A model generated the notes under the pieces. That model did not search any database. It was not told where the DNA came from and was given only the letters and a program-made list of their open reading frames with translations. From Vibrio pacinii DSM 19139 (GTDB lineage Bacteria > Pseudomonadota > Gammaproteobacteria > Enterobacterales > Vibrionaceae), in the NCBI RefSeq assembly GCF_000711795.1, contig NZ_KL543978.1, positions 149,826 to 213,825 on the forward strand: a stretch of DNA of 64,000 bases. The letters run 5' to 3'. How positions within the stretch are numbered: position 1 is the stretch's first letter; every line of letters starts with the position of its first letter. The translations under genes and the position numbers were made by a program. Positions 8,033 through 16,845 of the stretch are shown here, in pieces.

Positions 8033-9593
8033 GATTACCGACTCTGGATTAGATGCGACATCAGTCAGCGGTGAAGAAGCGCTGATTTTTTGGAATCATG
8101 CTCGACAACATGTTGCCACAACAGCACAAGAAAAAGCGCAATGTTTAATCATTAGCGCTGAATTTCGCTCTGAGCTAAAACAACTGCAAACCAGTATTGA
8201 TGAACTGCGGGAAGCACTTGATTACTTAACGCTGCCCGAAGACGCAGAGTTGGTTTTAGAAGTCCGTCATGGTTTAGCAGAACGAATGGTTGAAAATGGT
8301 GACTTCCATGGAGCGCTCAATCAGTACATCAGCGCATCAACCATTGCGGTCGACAACGGCTTTATTGATGCTTATGTATTAGCGGTTTTAGGCATGGGTA
8401 ACTTATGTGACGCTTATGGCGATCATAACCGCGCTCTGCGTTACTACCAAAAGGTCGACAGTATCGATCACGCCATTACCAGCCGTTCATTACGCCTACG
8501 TTATAAACTCTACATGCTCGCATGCTATATCGAACTCAACCGTACGACTGCAGCGACTGAGTTAATCAAAGAGTGTGAAGAGCTCAGTATTCTGGTCAGC
8601 GATAAAGTTCTGTCCGGTCAAGTATTGCTGTATCAGGCAAAGCTCTATCGACAAAACCAGCAGATTGATTTGGCGATGCAATGCTTAAGCAACGTTCAGT
8701 ACGCCGCAGGCAATATTCATTCTACCTGGCTCTCAAACATGATACGCCTTGAAATCGCCTACTGTTTGAGCGAACAAAACAAGCCACATATCGCCAACTG
8801 GTTACTCGAGTCGACCCGCAGACGAGTGCGACTTTACGCCTCACCGGTATTGAGCCTTAAACTGTGCGACTCACTTGCCGCGATCTGCACGCAAAATAAA
8901 GACTATCGAGCGGCCCTTAATTACGAAAAACACGCTTATCGTATTGAAAGCGATCTGATGAAGAAGGTTCCGATTGGCGAACTCGGTGCAAGTCAATTAC
9001 GCCGCCTATCGCGCTTTGAATTGCAGTTAAAACTGATCTTATCTGAGCAAGAGAACCGTGAGCTCAAAGAGACAACAGAGAATCAAAAGCATACCGTAGC
9101 GAAATTACAACAAGACGTGTTTACCGATCCATTAACCAACTTACATAACCGGCGATGGCTCGATGTTAAACTCAAAGATCTTTTGCTGCATGATGTCCCC
9201 TTTGCACTGATGGTCGTCGATATTGACCACTTTAAGTCAATCAATGATGAACTTAGCCACCTTGTCGGCGATAAAGCAATTGTCAACGTGGCTCATGAGC
9301 TTAATACCTACTTTAAATTCCGTGGCGCTTCATGCGTGCGATTCGGTGGCGAAGAGTTTTTGATCATTCTTGAGCGCTCGACGCTTGAACAAGCCGAAAT
9401 GCATGCAGAAAACTACCGCGAACGCATTTATCAGTTCGGTTGGCATAACATTTTGGGTGAACGTGGCCTTACCGTCAGTATTGGCATTACGCTACATCGC
9501 GAAGGGGAAAATACTCAGCGTACCTTTTATCGTGCCGACAAAGCGCTGTATCGTGCTAAAGCCAACGGACGCAACCAAGTGTGTACTGAATAG
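8013..9593 (+). CDS. TPR-GGDEF diguanylate cyclase
   Basis: Makes cyclic di-GMP from two GTP. Of 526 residues, about 1-320 are TPR-like helical repeats. A coiled-coil linker runs to about 368, and the GGDEF domain spans 371-526. The active site is intact: TDPLTNLHNRRW, the metal-binding VVDIDHFKSIND, FGGEEF at 445-449, and the C-terminal ADKALYRAKANGRN. The RxxD inhibitory site expected just upstream reads FRGA, so product inhibition through that site is unlikely. No membrane segment is seen. The ATG (ribosome site AGGAAG) lies inside the end of the preceding pseudo-cyclase gene, indicating coupled translation. Confidence 0.93.
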   Translation: MEVLLNKITDSGLDATSVSGEEALIFWNHARQHVATTAQEKAQCLIISAEFRSELKQLQTSIDELREALDYLTLPEDAELVLEVRHGLAERMVENGDFHGALNQYISASTIAVDNGFIDAYVLAVLGMGNLCDAYGDHNRALRYYQKVDSIDHAITSRSLRLRYKLYMLACYIELNRTTAATELIKECEELSILVSDKVLSGQVLLYQAKLYRQNQQIDLAMQCLSNVQYAAGNIHSTWLSNMIRLEIAYCLSEQNKPHIANWLLESTRRRVRLYASPVLSLKLCDSLAAICTQNKDYRAALNYEKHAYRIESDLMKKVPIGELGASQLRRLSRFELQLKLILSEQENRELKETTENQKHTVAKLQQDVFTDPLTNLHNRRWLDVKLKDLLLHDVPFALMVVDIDHFKSINDELSHLVGDKAIVNVAHELNTYFKFRGASCVRFGGEEFLIILERSTLEQAEMHAENYRERIYQFGWHNILGERGLTVSIGITLHREGENTQRTFYRADKALYRAKANGRNQVCTE

Positions 9594-9619
9594 TCAGTCA
9601 AGAGATTGGCATGACCCTA

Positions 9620-10504
9620 TCAGCGTACAAAAAATAGCGAAATACCTGCCACGGCGCAAAACGTGCCTATCAGTCCACGACGCGTAATAGGTTGACCTTT
9701 GACCGCATAAATCGCGAGCATAAACAGTGGACTGGTCGCGATAAGCGTTTGTGCTACTGCTGGGTTGGCATATTTCAACGCAATCTGTTGTAGCCACAGG
9801 GCTAAAAAGGTGCCAACAAAAATCGCGCTAAGCAACCAGCCAAAACTATTCGCTGTCAAATAACGTAGATTACTTCGCATCACAGAAAACGGCCGTTTCT
9901 CTACAACCGCGATCACCACTACTACGGCCATCACACCAGCCGAAAGGCGGATGAACGCGCCGAGTAAAGGAGAAACGTCGCCAGCCACCAATGCATAATG
10001 CGAAATAACAACACCGCTTGCTTGGCAAACACTGGCAAGTAAACCAAAACCTATCCCCTGCCAATCAATCGTTTGACCATCATTGTGAAAGACTACCACT
10101 GATACCGAGACCGTAACGATAATAACCCCTAGCCAACTTTGGATAGGTAATACGCTACCCAGAGCAAGTAATGCCAACACTCCGGAAAGTGGCGGCGCTA
10201 ACGACTCGAGTAATAAAGTTTTATTCGGCCCAATCCGTTTTAATGAGGCAAAATACGCGCTGTCACCAATAGCAATGCCTATCACACCGGAAAGGGCAAG
10301 AATGAACAGATGTTGAGAAGACAGCACGACATGAGTTTGTGGGGTAAAAGGAAGTAGCAGTAACATCATCACAGACGCAACAACACCTTTCACAATGTTG
10401 AGCTGTAGCGCACTAAAACGATGGCTAAATTGACTATAGATCCACGTTGCCAACGACCATACCAATGCAGCACCAACGGCTGCAATCTCTCCTTGAAATG
10501 GCAT
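9620..10504 (-). CDS. EamA/DMT-family membrane transporter
   Basis: Inner-membrane protein of 294 residues with about ten hydrophobic segments in two EamA repeats (first from GEIAAVGAALVWSLATWIYS, second from GIGFGLLASVCQASGVVISHY). This is the drug/metabolite transporter layout; the substrate cannot be told from sequence. It runs convergently to the diguanylate cyclase gene, with 26 bases between their stops. Start is ATG at 10504. Confidence 0.88.
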   Translation of the reverse strand: MPFQGEIAAVGAALVWSLATWIYSQFSHRFSALQLNIVKGVVASVMMLLLLPFTPQTHVVLSSQHLFILALSGVIGIAIGDSAYFASLKRIGPNKTLLLESLAPPLSGVLALLALGSVLPIQSWLGVIIVTVSVSVVVFHNDGQTIDWQGIGFGLLASVCQASGVVISHYALVAGDVSPLLGAFIRLSAGVMAVVVVIAVVEKRPFSVMRSNLRYLTANSFGWLLSAIFVGTFLALWLQQIALKYANPAVAQTLIATSPLFMLAIYAVKGQPITRRGLIGTFCAVAGISLFFVR

Positions 10505-10643
10505 CCTTTTCCCTATTATTAGCTAAACATAGATCAAAACAATATAACATTAACGTATCTAATGTATTGTTTTTATTCCTATACTTTACATTTGAATAAA
10601 CGTAATCTTAGATAATTTTGCCACCACAGAAAGGAACATACTT

Positions 10644-11030
10644 ATGTTTTTGGACTACTTTGCACTTGGGCTATTGGTCTTCGTCGCACTGGTGATTTTT
10701 TATGGCATCATCGTTATTCACGATATTCCCTATGAAATTGCTAAAGAGCGTGAACACCCGCATCAAGACGCAATACATTATGCTGGCTGGGTTAGCTTGT
10801 TTACTTTGCATGCAATTTGGCCATTTCTATGGATATGGGCAACCTTGTGGCGTAAAGAACGCGGTTGGGGCTTTCAAAAACTAGAGGCTGAGCAACACGA
10901 CATTCATCATAGAGTCGATGCTTTAATCGATCAGGTGACGCAACTGCAAGCAGAGTTAAACGAGTTAAAAGCGCAAAAAAATAGTGCTTTGATGCAAGAA
11001 ACTTCACGTCAGGATGAGGAGAAAAACTAA
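10644..11030 (+). CDS. DUF3302 inner-membrane protein
   Basis: 128-residue membrane protein with two hydrophobic segments (about residues 3-25 and 48-68) and a charged, coiled-coil-like C-terminus (IHHRVDALIDQVTQLQAELN). It matches the DUF3302 (YiaW/YibI) family, which accompanies an HlyD-type protein in E. coli (yiaVW, yibHI). Here too the next gene encodes such a protein; the stop TAA and the next ATG share one base. A good ribosome site (AAAGGA) precedes the ATG. The family's role is unknown. Confidence 0.82.
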   Translation: MFLDYFALGLLVFVALVIFYGIIVIHDIPYEIAKEREHPHQDAIHYAGWVSLFTLHAIWPFLWIWATLWRKERGWGFQKLEAEQHDIHHRVDALIDQVTQLQAELNELKAQKNSALMQETSRQDEEKN

Positions 11031-12160
11031 TGGATTTACTGCTCATTCTAACTTACACCGCTATTTGTATTACCATTTTTAAGGTGTTTAAAATCCCTTT
11101 GAACAAATGGACGGTGCCAACGGCAGTTCTGGGCGGTGTGGTTTTGATTGGTACACTTATCCTATTAATGAACTACAACCACCCGTTCACTCAAATAGGC
11201 AATCAAGTCTACTCAACCACACCGATTGTTTCTGGCGTAAGAGGTCGAGTCGTAGAGGTTTCTGTCCAAGCCAATAAACCACTTAAGCAAGGTGATGTTC
11301 TGTTTAAAATCGACCCGATTCCTTATCAAGCCGAAGTGGCAAAAAAACAAGCGCAAATTAAAGAGGCAAGTCAAAGCGCTCTTGGATTGGAGTCTTCTCT
11401 TCAAGAGGCTTTAGCGTCAAAAGCCAAAGCGGTCGCCGAACGAGACAAAGCCAAACGTGAGTTTGACCGTTATCAACGCGGTTATGACAAAGGTGCATTC
11501 ACTGAGCAACAACTCGATACACGCCGTCAGGCTTATAAAGCAGCTGAATCCACCGTTAATGTGGCTAACACCAAAATAGAAAGAGCACAGCTAGCGCTTG
11601 AGTCTGAAATTGGTGGTGAAAATACAACGGTCGCGCGTTTGATTGAAGAATTGCGTCAAGCTGAGTTCAATTTAGAGCAAACCATTGTCCGGGCACCAAC
11701 CGATGGTTTCGCCACGCAATTGGCGTTGAGACCCGGCGTAATGGCGGTCCCTTTACCACTGGCACCAGTGATGACCTATGTACATCAAGAAGACATCTAC
11801 TATACGGCGGCATTCAGACAAAACTCACTACAACGCCTAGAACCTGGTTACGAAGCAGAATTTGTTTTCAGAGCGCTACCGGGTAAAGTATTCAAAGGCG
11901 AAGTGGTTGAGTTGCTACCCGCTATAGGTGAGAGCCAGTTCCAAGCGCGTGGGGCGCTGCTAGGCACCGACGCCTTGCGAACGAGCGGACGGGTTTTTGT
12001 TAAGCTCAAAATCACCGATGACCTTTCGCAGTACAACCTGCCTTTGGGCACAGCGGTCGAAGTGGCTGTTTACTCGGATAAATTTACCCATGTTTCTATC
12101 ATGCGAAAAGTTCTTATCCGCATGAAGAGCTGGCAAAACTTCCTCTATTTGGATCACTGA
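11030..12160 (+). CDS. HlyD/EmrA-type membrane fusion protein (YiaV/YibH-like)
   Basis: 376-residue periplasmic adaptor anchored by N-terminal hydrophobic segments (about 1-22 and 28-47). It has the HlyD biotinyl-lipoyl halves (IVSGVRGRVVEVSVQANKPL, then QTIVRAPTDGFATQLALRPG) around an alpha-helical hairpin (about 95-205) and a beta-barrel part after that. Such proteins link an inner-membrane exporter to an outer-membrane channel, yet neither is adjacent; only the DUF3302 protein is, as in the E. coli yiaVW pair. A strong terminator follows. Confidence 0.85.
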   Translation: MDLLLILTYTAICITIFKVFKIPLNKWTVPTAVLGGVVLIGTLILLMNYNHPFTQIGNQVYSTTPIVSGVRGRVVEVSVQANKPLKQGDVLFKIDPIPYQAEVAKKQAQIKEASQSALGLESSLQEALASKAKAVAERDKAKREFDRYQRGYDKGAFTEQQLDTRRQAYKAAESTVNVANTKIERAQLALESEIGGENTTVARLIEELRQAEFNLEQTIVRAPTDGFATQLALRPGVMAVPLPLAPVMTYVHQEDIYYTAAFRQNSLQRLEPGYEAEFVFRALPGKVFKGEVVELLPAIGESQFQARGALLGTDALRTSGRVFVKLKITDDLSQYNLPLGTAVEVAVYSDKFTHVSIMRKVLIRMKSWQNFLYLDH

Positions 12161-12168
12161 TAAAAATT

Positions 12169-12204
12169 AGAAAGCCTAGAATCTCCTCTAGGCTTTCTTT
12201 ATTC
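12169..12204. terminator. Intrinsic terminator after the HlyD gene
   Basis: AGAAAGCCTAGA (12169-12180) pairs perfectly with TCTAGGCTTTCT (12187-12198) around a 6-base loop, followed by a T-rich tail. The complementary strand also ends in A/T, so it may serve the converging gene at 12214-12570 too. Confidence 0.88.
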
Positions 12205-12213
12205 ATTCACTGT

Positions 12214-12570
12214 TTACGCCAAGTTGAGAAACAGTTCATCATCTGTCATGTATTTATGCTTAAACCCTAAATTGCGTAAGTGCATAAACATGAAGTTGGG
12301 GAAACCCGGAGCGAGTAGATCGTTGGGTTGCCATACAATACCGCCCACGAACACATATCGGCCTTGTTTGTCTTCACTATGCAATGAATTGTTAAGATCC
12401 GTTGATAGTTCAGGTCTTACCCCTTCTACTACACAAACAATTTGCCCTTTTGCGACGCCAACCACTCGTTGAACTAAGTTGGCCTTAACGCCGCACTTCC
12501 ATGCTTGACGCGTCGCCATTTCAAATCCGCACTTCCTGACGGCCTTTTCAATATTGACGATGAGATTCAT
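12214..12570 (-). CDS. Hypothetical 118-residue protein
   Basis: I do not recognise this protein. It is soluble, without signal peptide or membrane segment. It starts MNLIVNIEKAVRKCGFEMAT and includes a polar middle part (PELSTDLNNSLHSEDKQGRY) and a C-terminus with FMHLRNLGFKHKYMTDDELF. Two cysteines lie close to the N-terminus (near positions 12 and 24), with another further on. I start at ATG 12570, with AGG five bases before it; an in-frame GTG two codons upstream is possible. It converges on the HlyD gene and shares its terminator. Normal codon pattern and spacing support a real gene. Confidence 0.6.
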   Translation of the reverse strand: MNLIVNIEKAVRKCGFEMATRQAWKCGVKANLVQRVVGVAKGQIVCVVEGVRPELSTDLNNSLHSEDKQGRYVFVGGIVWQPNDLLAPGFPNFMFMHLRNLGFKHKYMTDDELFLNLA

Positions 12571-12985
12571 AATCACCTATCTCAAATGTACAAACATCCC
12601 TTTAGCATATGGGCCACGCTCACCAATTACGACTGAGTGTTTTAGCCATTTTCTCACCAGATGAAAAAAACTAAAAAATGACCCACCACTAACCACTGCC
12701 CTACACATTGGTTCGCACCAAATGAACACTTGCCCTATCACTCGAATCAATCGCTGCTACAATTTGCTATTAAATGACACGTCTATTTCTCGGCGTTATC
12801 GCACATCGATGTACATTAGCACTCAAACAAGACTAGGATCACAATAACAAAACAAATGTGCAGATTAATTACATAATATTGAGATTAAACCCTCATAATT
12901 CTGCCGCTTTGACCGATAAATTAACAGATACATTACTAGCCAATCCCAATTAGCCTTCCGGCATAGACGGAATAGGAATCCCAAT
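12571..12985. other. 415-base gap before the chemoreceptor gene
   Basis: AT-rich divergent promoter region. GACCGATAA at 12911-12919 resembles the -10 element of flagellar sigma-28 promoters, which would fit the downstream chemoreceptor, but no convincing TAAAG -35 box lies at the right distance. No gene or strong repeat seen. Confidence 0.4.
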
Positions 12986-14416
12986 ATGAAAGAAGTTGAA
13001 TTTCGAACGATAGACAAGCTGTTTATTAAGATGTCGATAAATGACAAGGTATGGGTCATTTTTGCATTGTTTCTAATAACAGTAGCCGCGTTAGCTGGTG
13101 GCAGATACTCTCACACACTGCAAGCGTTTGAACAACACACCTTGTTCGCAGCTGAGCAAAGGCTCGAAGGGGCGATAGCCGCGAGCACGCCTGAAAGCTT
13201 AAAGGCATTTAATCAGATTCAAGCGGTCAATCGCGTTTCGCCGCCTCGCTACGATCAAGGCTTAGCCACCGTATCCAAACAAGGTCCAGACGGCAAAGCG
13301 TATCAACTAACGTTAGATAAACGTAACCAAGCACAGCAAGTGAAATCTGAAGCGATGATGAGCTTTGGATTGAGCTTTTTATGGGTCATCCCATTTGCCA
13401 TATTTTGCTACTGGGTAGCAACCTTCCTCGGCGGCGCACTTTGGGTGCTGTACACCACGACTCAACGTATTGGTGAAGGCGACTTAACCTCACGCCTCGG
13501 ATTCCACCCTGGTCGTGACGAGTTTGGTACCATTGGTTGTGCTCTCGATAAAGCCATGGATACACTGACCGACCTGGTTGTGGTGGTCAAAGACAATGCC
13601 ACAACATTGAGTGAAACCTCGTCTTCATTTGAACAAGAAATGAAGACCAGTGAATCACAAATTAGCCAACAATATGCTTCTCTTGACTCTGTCGCCACGG
13701 CGATGGAAGAGATGACGGCATCGGCAAAAGAAGTGACGAATATTTCTCAACAGTCTACGTCTCAAACAGAGAGCGACTCACAGCATATCGAGCAAAGTTA
13801 CCAGCGCGTACAATCTGCGATTAGTGAGATCACTAAGCTCTCTGATTATATTGCTCAAGCCTCCCAATCGGTTGCAACCTTGACAGAAAACACCACGCAA
13901 ATTAATGAAGTCATCACGACCATTAATGCCATCTCTGAGCAAACCAACTTGCTGGCTCTAAACGCGGCAATTGAAGCGGCGCGTGCTGGCGAGCAAGGTC
14001 GAGGTTTTGCTGTTGTTGCCGATGAAGTTCGCACCCTCGCAGGCCGCACACAATCCGCAACCGTAGAAATTCAGGCAATGATCGAAAAACTGCAATCAGA
14101 AACTCGCAGTATTGCTTCGATCACTGAACAAACCGTCAGCCAAGCGCAAACCAGCAGTGACTTGGTGGCCGATATCGGTAGTGATGTACAGTCGATTTCA
14201 GACTCAGCACGTTCACTGATGGATATGAGCATCCAAATCTCAACATCAGCAGAAGAGCAAAGTGCCGTTGCCAATGACATAGCCTCTGAACTCAGTGATA
14301 TACGTACTCAGTCAAATACCATCCGTAACATTGCCGAGCAATCGTCACTGGGGGTCGCTAACCTGACCAAAGCATCGGTCTCTCTAGCCGACATTCTCAA
14401 GCAATACCGCACTTAA
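12986..14416 (+). CDS. Methyl-accepting chemotaxis protein
   Basis: 476-residue chemoreceptor signalling to CheA/CheW. One membrane segment lies near residues 24-42, a small periplasmic part of about 80 residues follows, then a second membrane segment near 128-150 and a HAMP region ([20 protein letters not shown]). The long cytoplasmic coiled coil has the hallmark hairpin tip ([20 protein letters not shown], then [19 protein letters not shown]). The periplasmic part is too small for a dCache domain, and the ligand cannot be told. No C-terminal pentapeptide tether for CheR/CheB is seen; it ends KQYRT. A ribosome site (AGGAAT) precedes the ATG. Confidence 0.95.
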   Translation: MKEVEFRTIDKLFIKMSINDKVWVIFALFLITVAALAGGRYSHTLQAFEQHTLFAAEQRLEGAIAASTPESLKAFNQIQAVNRVSPPRYDQGLATVSKQGPDGKAYQLTLDKRNQAQQVKSEAMMSFGLSFLWVIPFAIFCYWVATFLGGALWVLYTTTQRIGEGDLTSRLGFHPGRDEFGTIGCALDKAMDTLTDLVVVVKDNATTLSETSSSFEQEMKTSESQISQQYASLDSVATAMEEMTASAKEVTNISQQSTSQTESDSQHIEQSYQRVQSAISEITKLSDYIAQASQSVATLTENTTQINEVITTINAISEQTNLLALNAAIEAARAGEQGRGFAVVADEVRTLAGRTQSATVEIQAMIEKLQSETRSIASITEQTVSQAQTSSDLVADIGSDVQSISDSARSLMDMSIQISTSAEEQSAVANDIASELSDIRTQSNTIRNIAEQSSLGVANLTKASVSLADILKQYRT

Positions 14417-14422
14417 TCATCT

Positions 14423-14446
14423 AAGGGGCCAATGGCCCCTTATCTC
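14423..14446 (+). terminator. Terminator after the chemoreceptor gene
   Basis: AAGGGGCC (14423-14430) pairs with GGCCCCTT (14434-14441) around a three-base loop, followed by ATCTCTTATC. GC-rich stem, short and interrupted T-tract. Confidence 0.75.
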
Positions 14447-14563
14447 TTATCTCTATTCCTTACCTTCTCACCAGTCGCCGGCTAAGTCACAATTTGTCAA
14501 CACCAGCATTACATTCCATTAAATTCGATTTAGACTAATTACTCAGTCTCAAGGAGAAGCAAC

Positions 14564-14992
14564 ATGGACAATTTACTGGCAGATTACCCAGTTATTACTG
14601 AAATCCCCGTGGCATGGGGTGAAATGGATGCGCTACAACACGTCAATAACGTGGTTTACTTCCGTTATTTTGAAACCGCTCGTCTCGACTATTTCAACCA
14701 AATCGACCTACTGGTAAATTTGCAGCAGAGTAAAATTGGCCCTGTACTCGGCCATACTGAATGCCATTACAAGCGCCCAGTCACCTATCCAGACACTTTG
14801 CTCATTGGGTCACGAGTGATTGATCTTCAAGACGATCGCTTTACCATGGAGTACCAAATCGTCAGTAAAAAACAAGGTAAAGTCACCACCAACGGCCGTG
14901 CAACTTGCGTAATGTTCGATTTCAAAAACAATACCAAAGCGCCCATTCCAGATCAGATCAAGCAGGCGATTATTACTGCGCAAGAGAAATAA
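14564..14992 (+). CDS. Acyl-CoA thioesterase, 4HBT hot-dog fold
   Basis: 142-residue single-domain hot-dog enzyme of the YbgC/FcbC/4-hydroxybenzoyl-CoA thioesterase group, hydrolysing acyl-CoA thioesters in the cytoplasm. The active-site segment WGEMDALQHVNNVVYFRYFE carries the catalytic aspartate and the HVNN turn. The later MEYQIVSKKQGKVTTNGRA is the usual beta-sheet end. The start follows a strong ribosome site (AAGGAG). Substrate preference is unknown, and it is not next to tol-pal genes where ybgC itself sits. Confidence 0.9.
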   Translation: MDNLLADYPVITEIPVAWGEMDALQHVNNVVYFRYFETARLDYFNQIDLLVNLQQSKIGPVLGHTECHYKRPVTYPDTLLIGSRVIDLQDDRFTMEYQIVSKKQGKVTTNGRATCVMFDFKNNTKAPIPDQIKQAIITAQEK

Positions 14993-15115
14993 TCGTTCCA
15001 GCAAGGCATTGGTAATAAAACAGCATCCATCGCCGAGATTGAGAATAGGTGTCCGATGCGATTTAACTTGGTATATACTTCGCGTCACCGTTAAACAAAC
15101 TACTTTATTATTAAG

Positions 15116-15820
15116 ATGAACAAGAGCTTATTAACTAACCTTGTTGCCCTTGCTTTGCTGGCTGGCGGTTACCAAGCAGACAACCAAACCGCCTTTTACG
15201 CGGGCTTATTTGCATTTTCTGGAGCCATTACTAACTGGCTCGCTATCCATATGCTGTTTGAAAAAGTCCCCGGACTGTACGGATCAGGAGTAATACCAGC
15301 TCGATTCGAGGAGTTTAAGGCGGCCATCAAAACCTTAATGATGGAGCAATTTTTTACGCAGTCGAATATCGACAAATTTTTAAACAAAGAGATGGGTGGG
15401 AGCACCACACTTAACCTAGAGCCAGTGCTAGAAAAAGTAGACTTCAATCCTACCTTTGACTCTCTTGTGGACGTGATTGCTAACTCTTCATTTGGCAGTA
15501 TGTTAACCATGTTAGGTGGCACTGAAGCACTACAGCCACTTAAACAGCCCTTCGTCGAGAAGATGCAAGAGTCAGTGGTTCAAATCAGCCAAAGTGATTC
15601 GGTCAAACAAGCCTTAAAAGAACAATTTGAATCGCCTGCCATGATGGAAGAGATTCAGCTAAACATTGAAAACATTATAGATCAGCGTCTTAATGAGCTT
15701 ACGCCAAAGCTGGTTAAAGAGATGGTGCAACAGATGATTAAGCAGCACTTAGGCTGGTTAGTCGTTTGGGGTGGTGTATTTGGTGGCCTAATTGGCATTG
15801 GCTCATCATTTGTTGCCTAA
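15116..15820 (+). CDS. DUF445 membrane protein
   Basis: 234-residue protein with an N-terminal hydrophobic hairpin (about residues 5-45, NQTAFYAGLFAFSGAITNWL) and a C-terminal membrane segment (about 212-232, GGVFGGLIGIGSSFVA). Between them is a long amphipathic helical domain. The motif AITNWLAIHMLFEKVPGLYG marks DUF445 (YheB/YjiN-type). Function unknown; probably inner-membrane with the helical part in one compartment. Single gene ended by a strong terminator. Confidence 0.85.
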   Translation: MNKSLLTNLVALALLAGGYQADNQTAFYAGLFAFSGAITNWLAIHMLFEKVPGLYGSGVIPARFEEFKAAIKTLMMEQFFTQSNIDKFLNKEMGGSTTLNLEPVLEKVDFNPTFDSLVDVIANSSFGSMLTMLGGTEALQPLKQPFVEKMQESVVQISQSDSVKQALKEQFESPAMMEEIQLNIENIIDQRLNELTPKLVKEMVQQMIKQHLGWLVVWGGVFGGLIGIGSSFVA

Positions 15821-15842
15821 CTAACCTCAATCAATCAACACT

Positions 15843-15870
15843 AAGGGAAGCCGATTGGCTTCCCTTTTTT
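15843..15870. terminator. Bidirectional intrinsic terminator
   Basis: AAGGGAAGCC (15843-15852) pairs perfectly with GGCTTCCCTT (15857-15866) around GATT, followed by TTTT. It lies between the converging DUF445 and Lrp-type genes and touches the end of the latter. Confidence 0.92.
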
Positions 15871-16345
15871 ATAACTTGGCGATCAAATCGGCGTTAACGC
15901 CAAAACTCGTTTTATGCTCTTCAATCACCACTTCACTTCGCGTTTGGATAACGCCGGGTAAGGTGCCGAGCTTAGTCGACATAAAGCTTTGATAAGCTTT
16001 CATGTCTTTAACACGCACCTTGATCATGGTATCGAAGTCGCCAGATAAGGAATAACACGCTTCGATCTCGGGCATATCGGCAACCGCTTGAGCGAATTTT
16101 TCAAAAATAGAGAAGCTAGTTTGATCGAGGCGAATATGGATAAAAACCTGTACATCTAGGCCGAGCTTTTCTGGGTTCAATTCGGCATGATAACCACAAA
16201 TATACCCTTCTTTCTCTAGCCGTTTGACCCGGTCTGAACAAGGCGAGGTGGTCAAGTTAACCTGTTTGGCCAACTCGACAATCGGCAGGCGGCCTTTTAG
16301 ATTGAGTGCGCGCAGAATTTCTTTATCAATTCTATCTAGGTTCAT
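15869..16345 (-). CDS. Lrp/AsnC-family transcriptional regulator
   Basis: 158 residues. An N-terminal winged helix (DRIDKEILRALNLKGRLPIV, then TTSPCSDRVKRLEKEGYICG) is followed by a RAM ligand-binding domain (about 65-150) with the family's YSLSGDFDTMIKVRVKDM and LPGVIQTRSEVVIEE. Such regulators usually bind amino acids and assemble as octamers. It is similar in layout to Lrp and BkdR-like proteins but is not Lrp itself. Its targets cannot be told; the put genes 0.5 kb further along are a possibility but already have their own AraC regulator. Confidence 0.92.
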   Translation of the reverse strand: MNLDRIDKEILRALNLKGRLPIVELAKQVNLTTSPCSDRVKRLEKEGYICGYHAELNPEKLGLDVQVFIHIRLDQTSFSIFEKFAQAVADMPEIEACYSLSGDFDTMIKVRVKDMKAYQSFMSTKLGTLPGVIQTRSEVVIEEHKTSFGVNADLIAKL

Positions 16346-16443
16346 GGTTGGCCCAAAATTAACAACGTGTATTGAGCTCTATTCTAGAGGAAAACCGCGC
16401 GACGTTAATAGCCGCAAGTGATGTTGACCGTTAAGTTGTGAGC

Positions 16444-16677
16444 TTATGCGATTTTTGCGTCCGAAAAACGATTCGCAACAGGTTCAACGGCCGTTTGACT
16501 ATTGCATACTCGGCAAAATGATTGCTTTTCCATCTTAACGTAATGAGCACCTTGAAATAGCGTAGAGAAAGTATAAGACAGGCTTTTTAGCAAAGAATCA
16601 TGCTGTACTTCACAACGTTTCATTACGACCTTGTGGTGCGTTGTTTTGTGACAACAATGGCAGTGCATTTGTGGCAT
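16444..16677 (-). CDS. Small cysteine/histidine-rich zinc-binding protein
   Basis: 77-residue protein with two metal-binding knuckles: MHCHCCHKTTHH near the N-terminus (residues 4-15) and CRVC near residues 55-58. This is the pattern of a small zinc ribbon. Between them is a short hydrophobic/aromatic stretch (SLSYTFSTLFQGAHYVKME). A clear ribosome site (AAAGGAG) precedes the ATG at 16677, which supports a real gene. I do not recognise the family. It lies between the Lrp-type regulator and the put genes, on the same strand as both. Confidence 0.65.
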   Translation of the reverse strand: MPQMHCHCCHKTTHHKVVMKRCEVQHDSLLKSLSYTFSTLFQGAHYVKMEKQSFCRVCNSQTAVEPVANRFSDAKIA

Positions 16678-16800
16678 CTTCGTCTCTCCTTTTTACGCTC
16701 GTTATTGATAGTCGACACATTTTGAGAGCGAGAGTTCATAAAATTCAAACGATAGTTCAGAAAACGTGAGTTATGTTCAATAAATAGAGCAAAAAAACCA

Positions 16801-16826
16801 AAAAAGCCCCGAAATCGGGGCTTTTT
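16801..16826 (-). terminator. Terminator of the put operon
   Basis: AAAAAGCCCCGA (16801-16812) pairs with TCGGGGCTTTTT (16815-16826) in a nearly loopless palindrome. On the minus strand it ends in a T-run just after putP (stop at 16846). Confidence 0.9.
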
Positions 16827-16845
16827 CTAACAAAACGTTCGCGAT

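Noticed and set aside
12911-12919. Sigma-28 promoter for the chemoreceptor gene
   Set aside because: Only the -10-like element is convincing; no matching -35 at the proper distance, so it is mentioned only as a weak hint.
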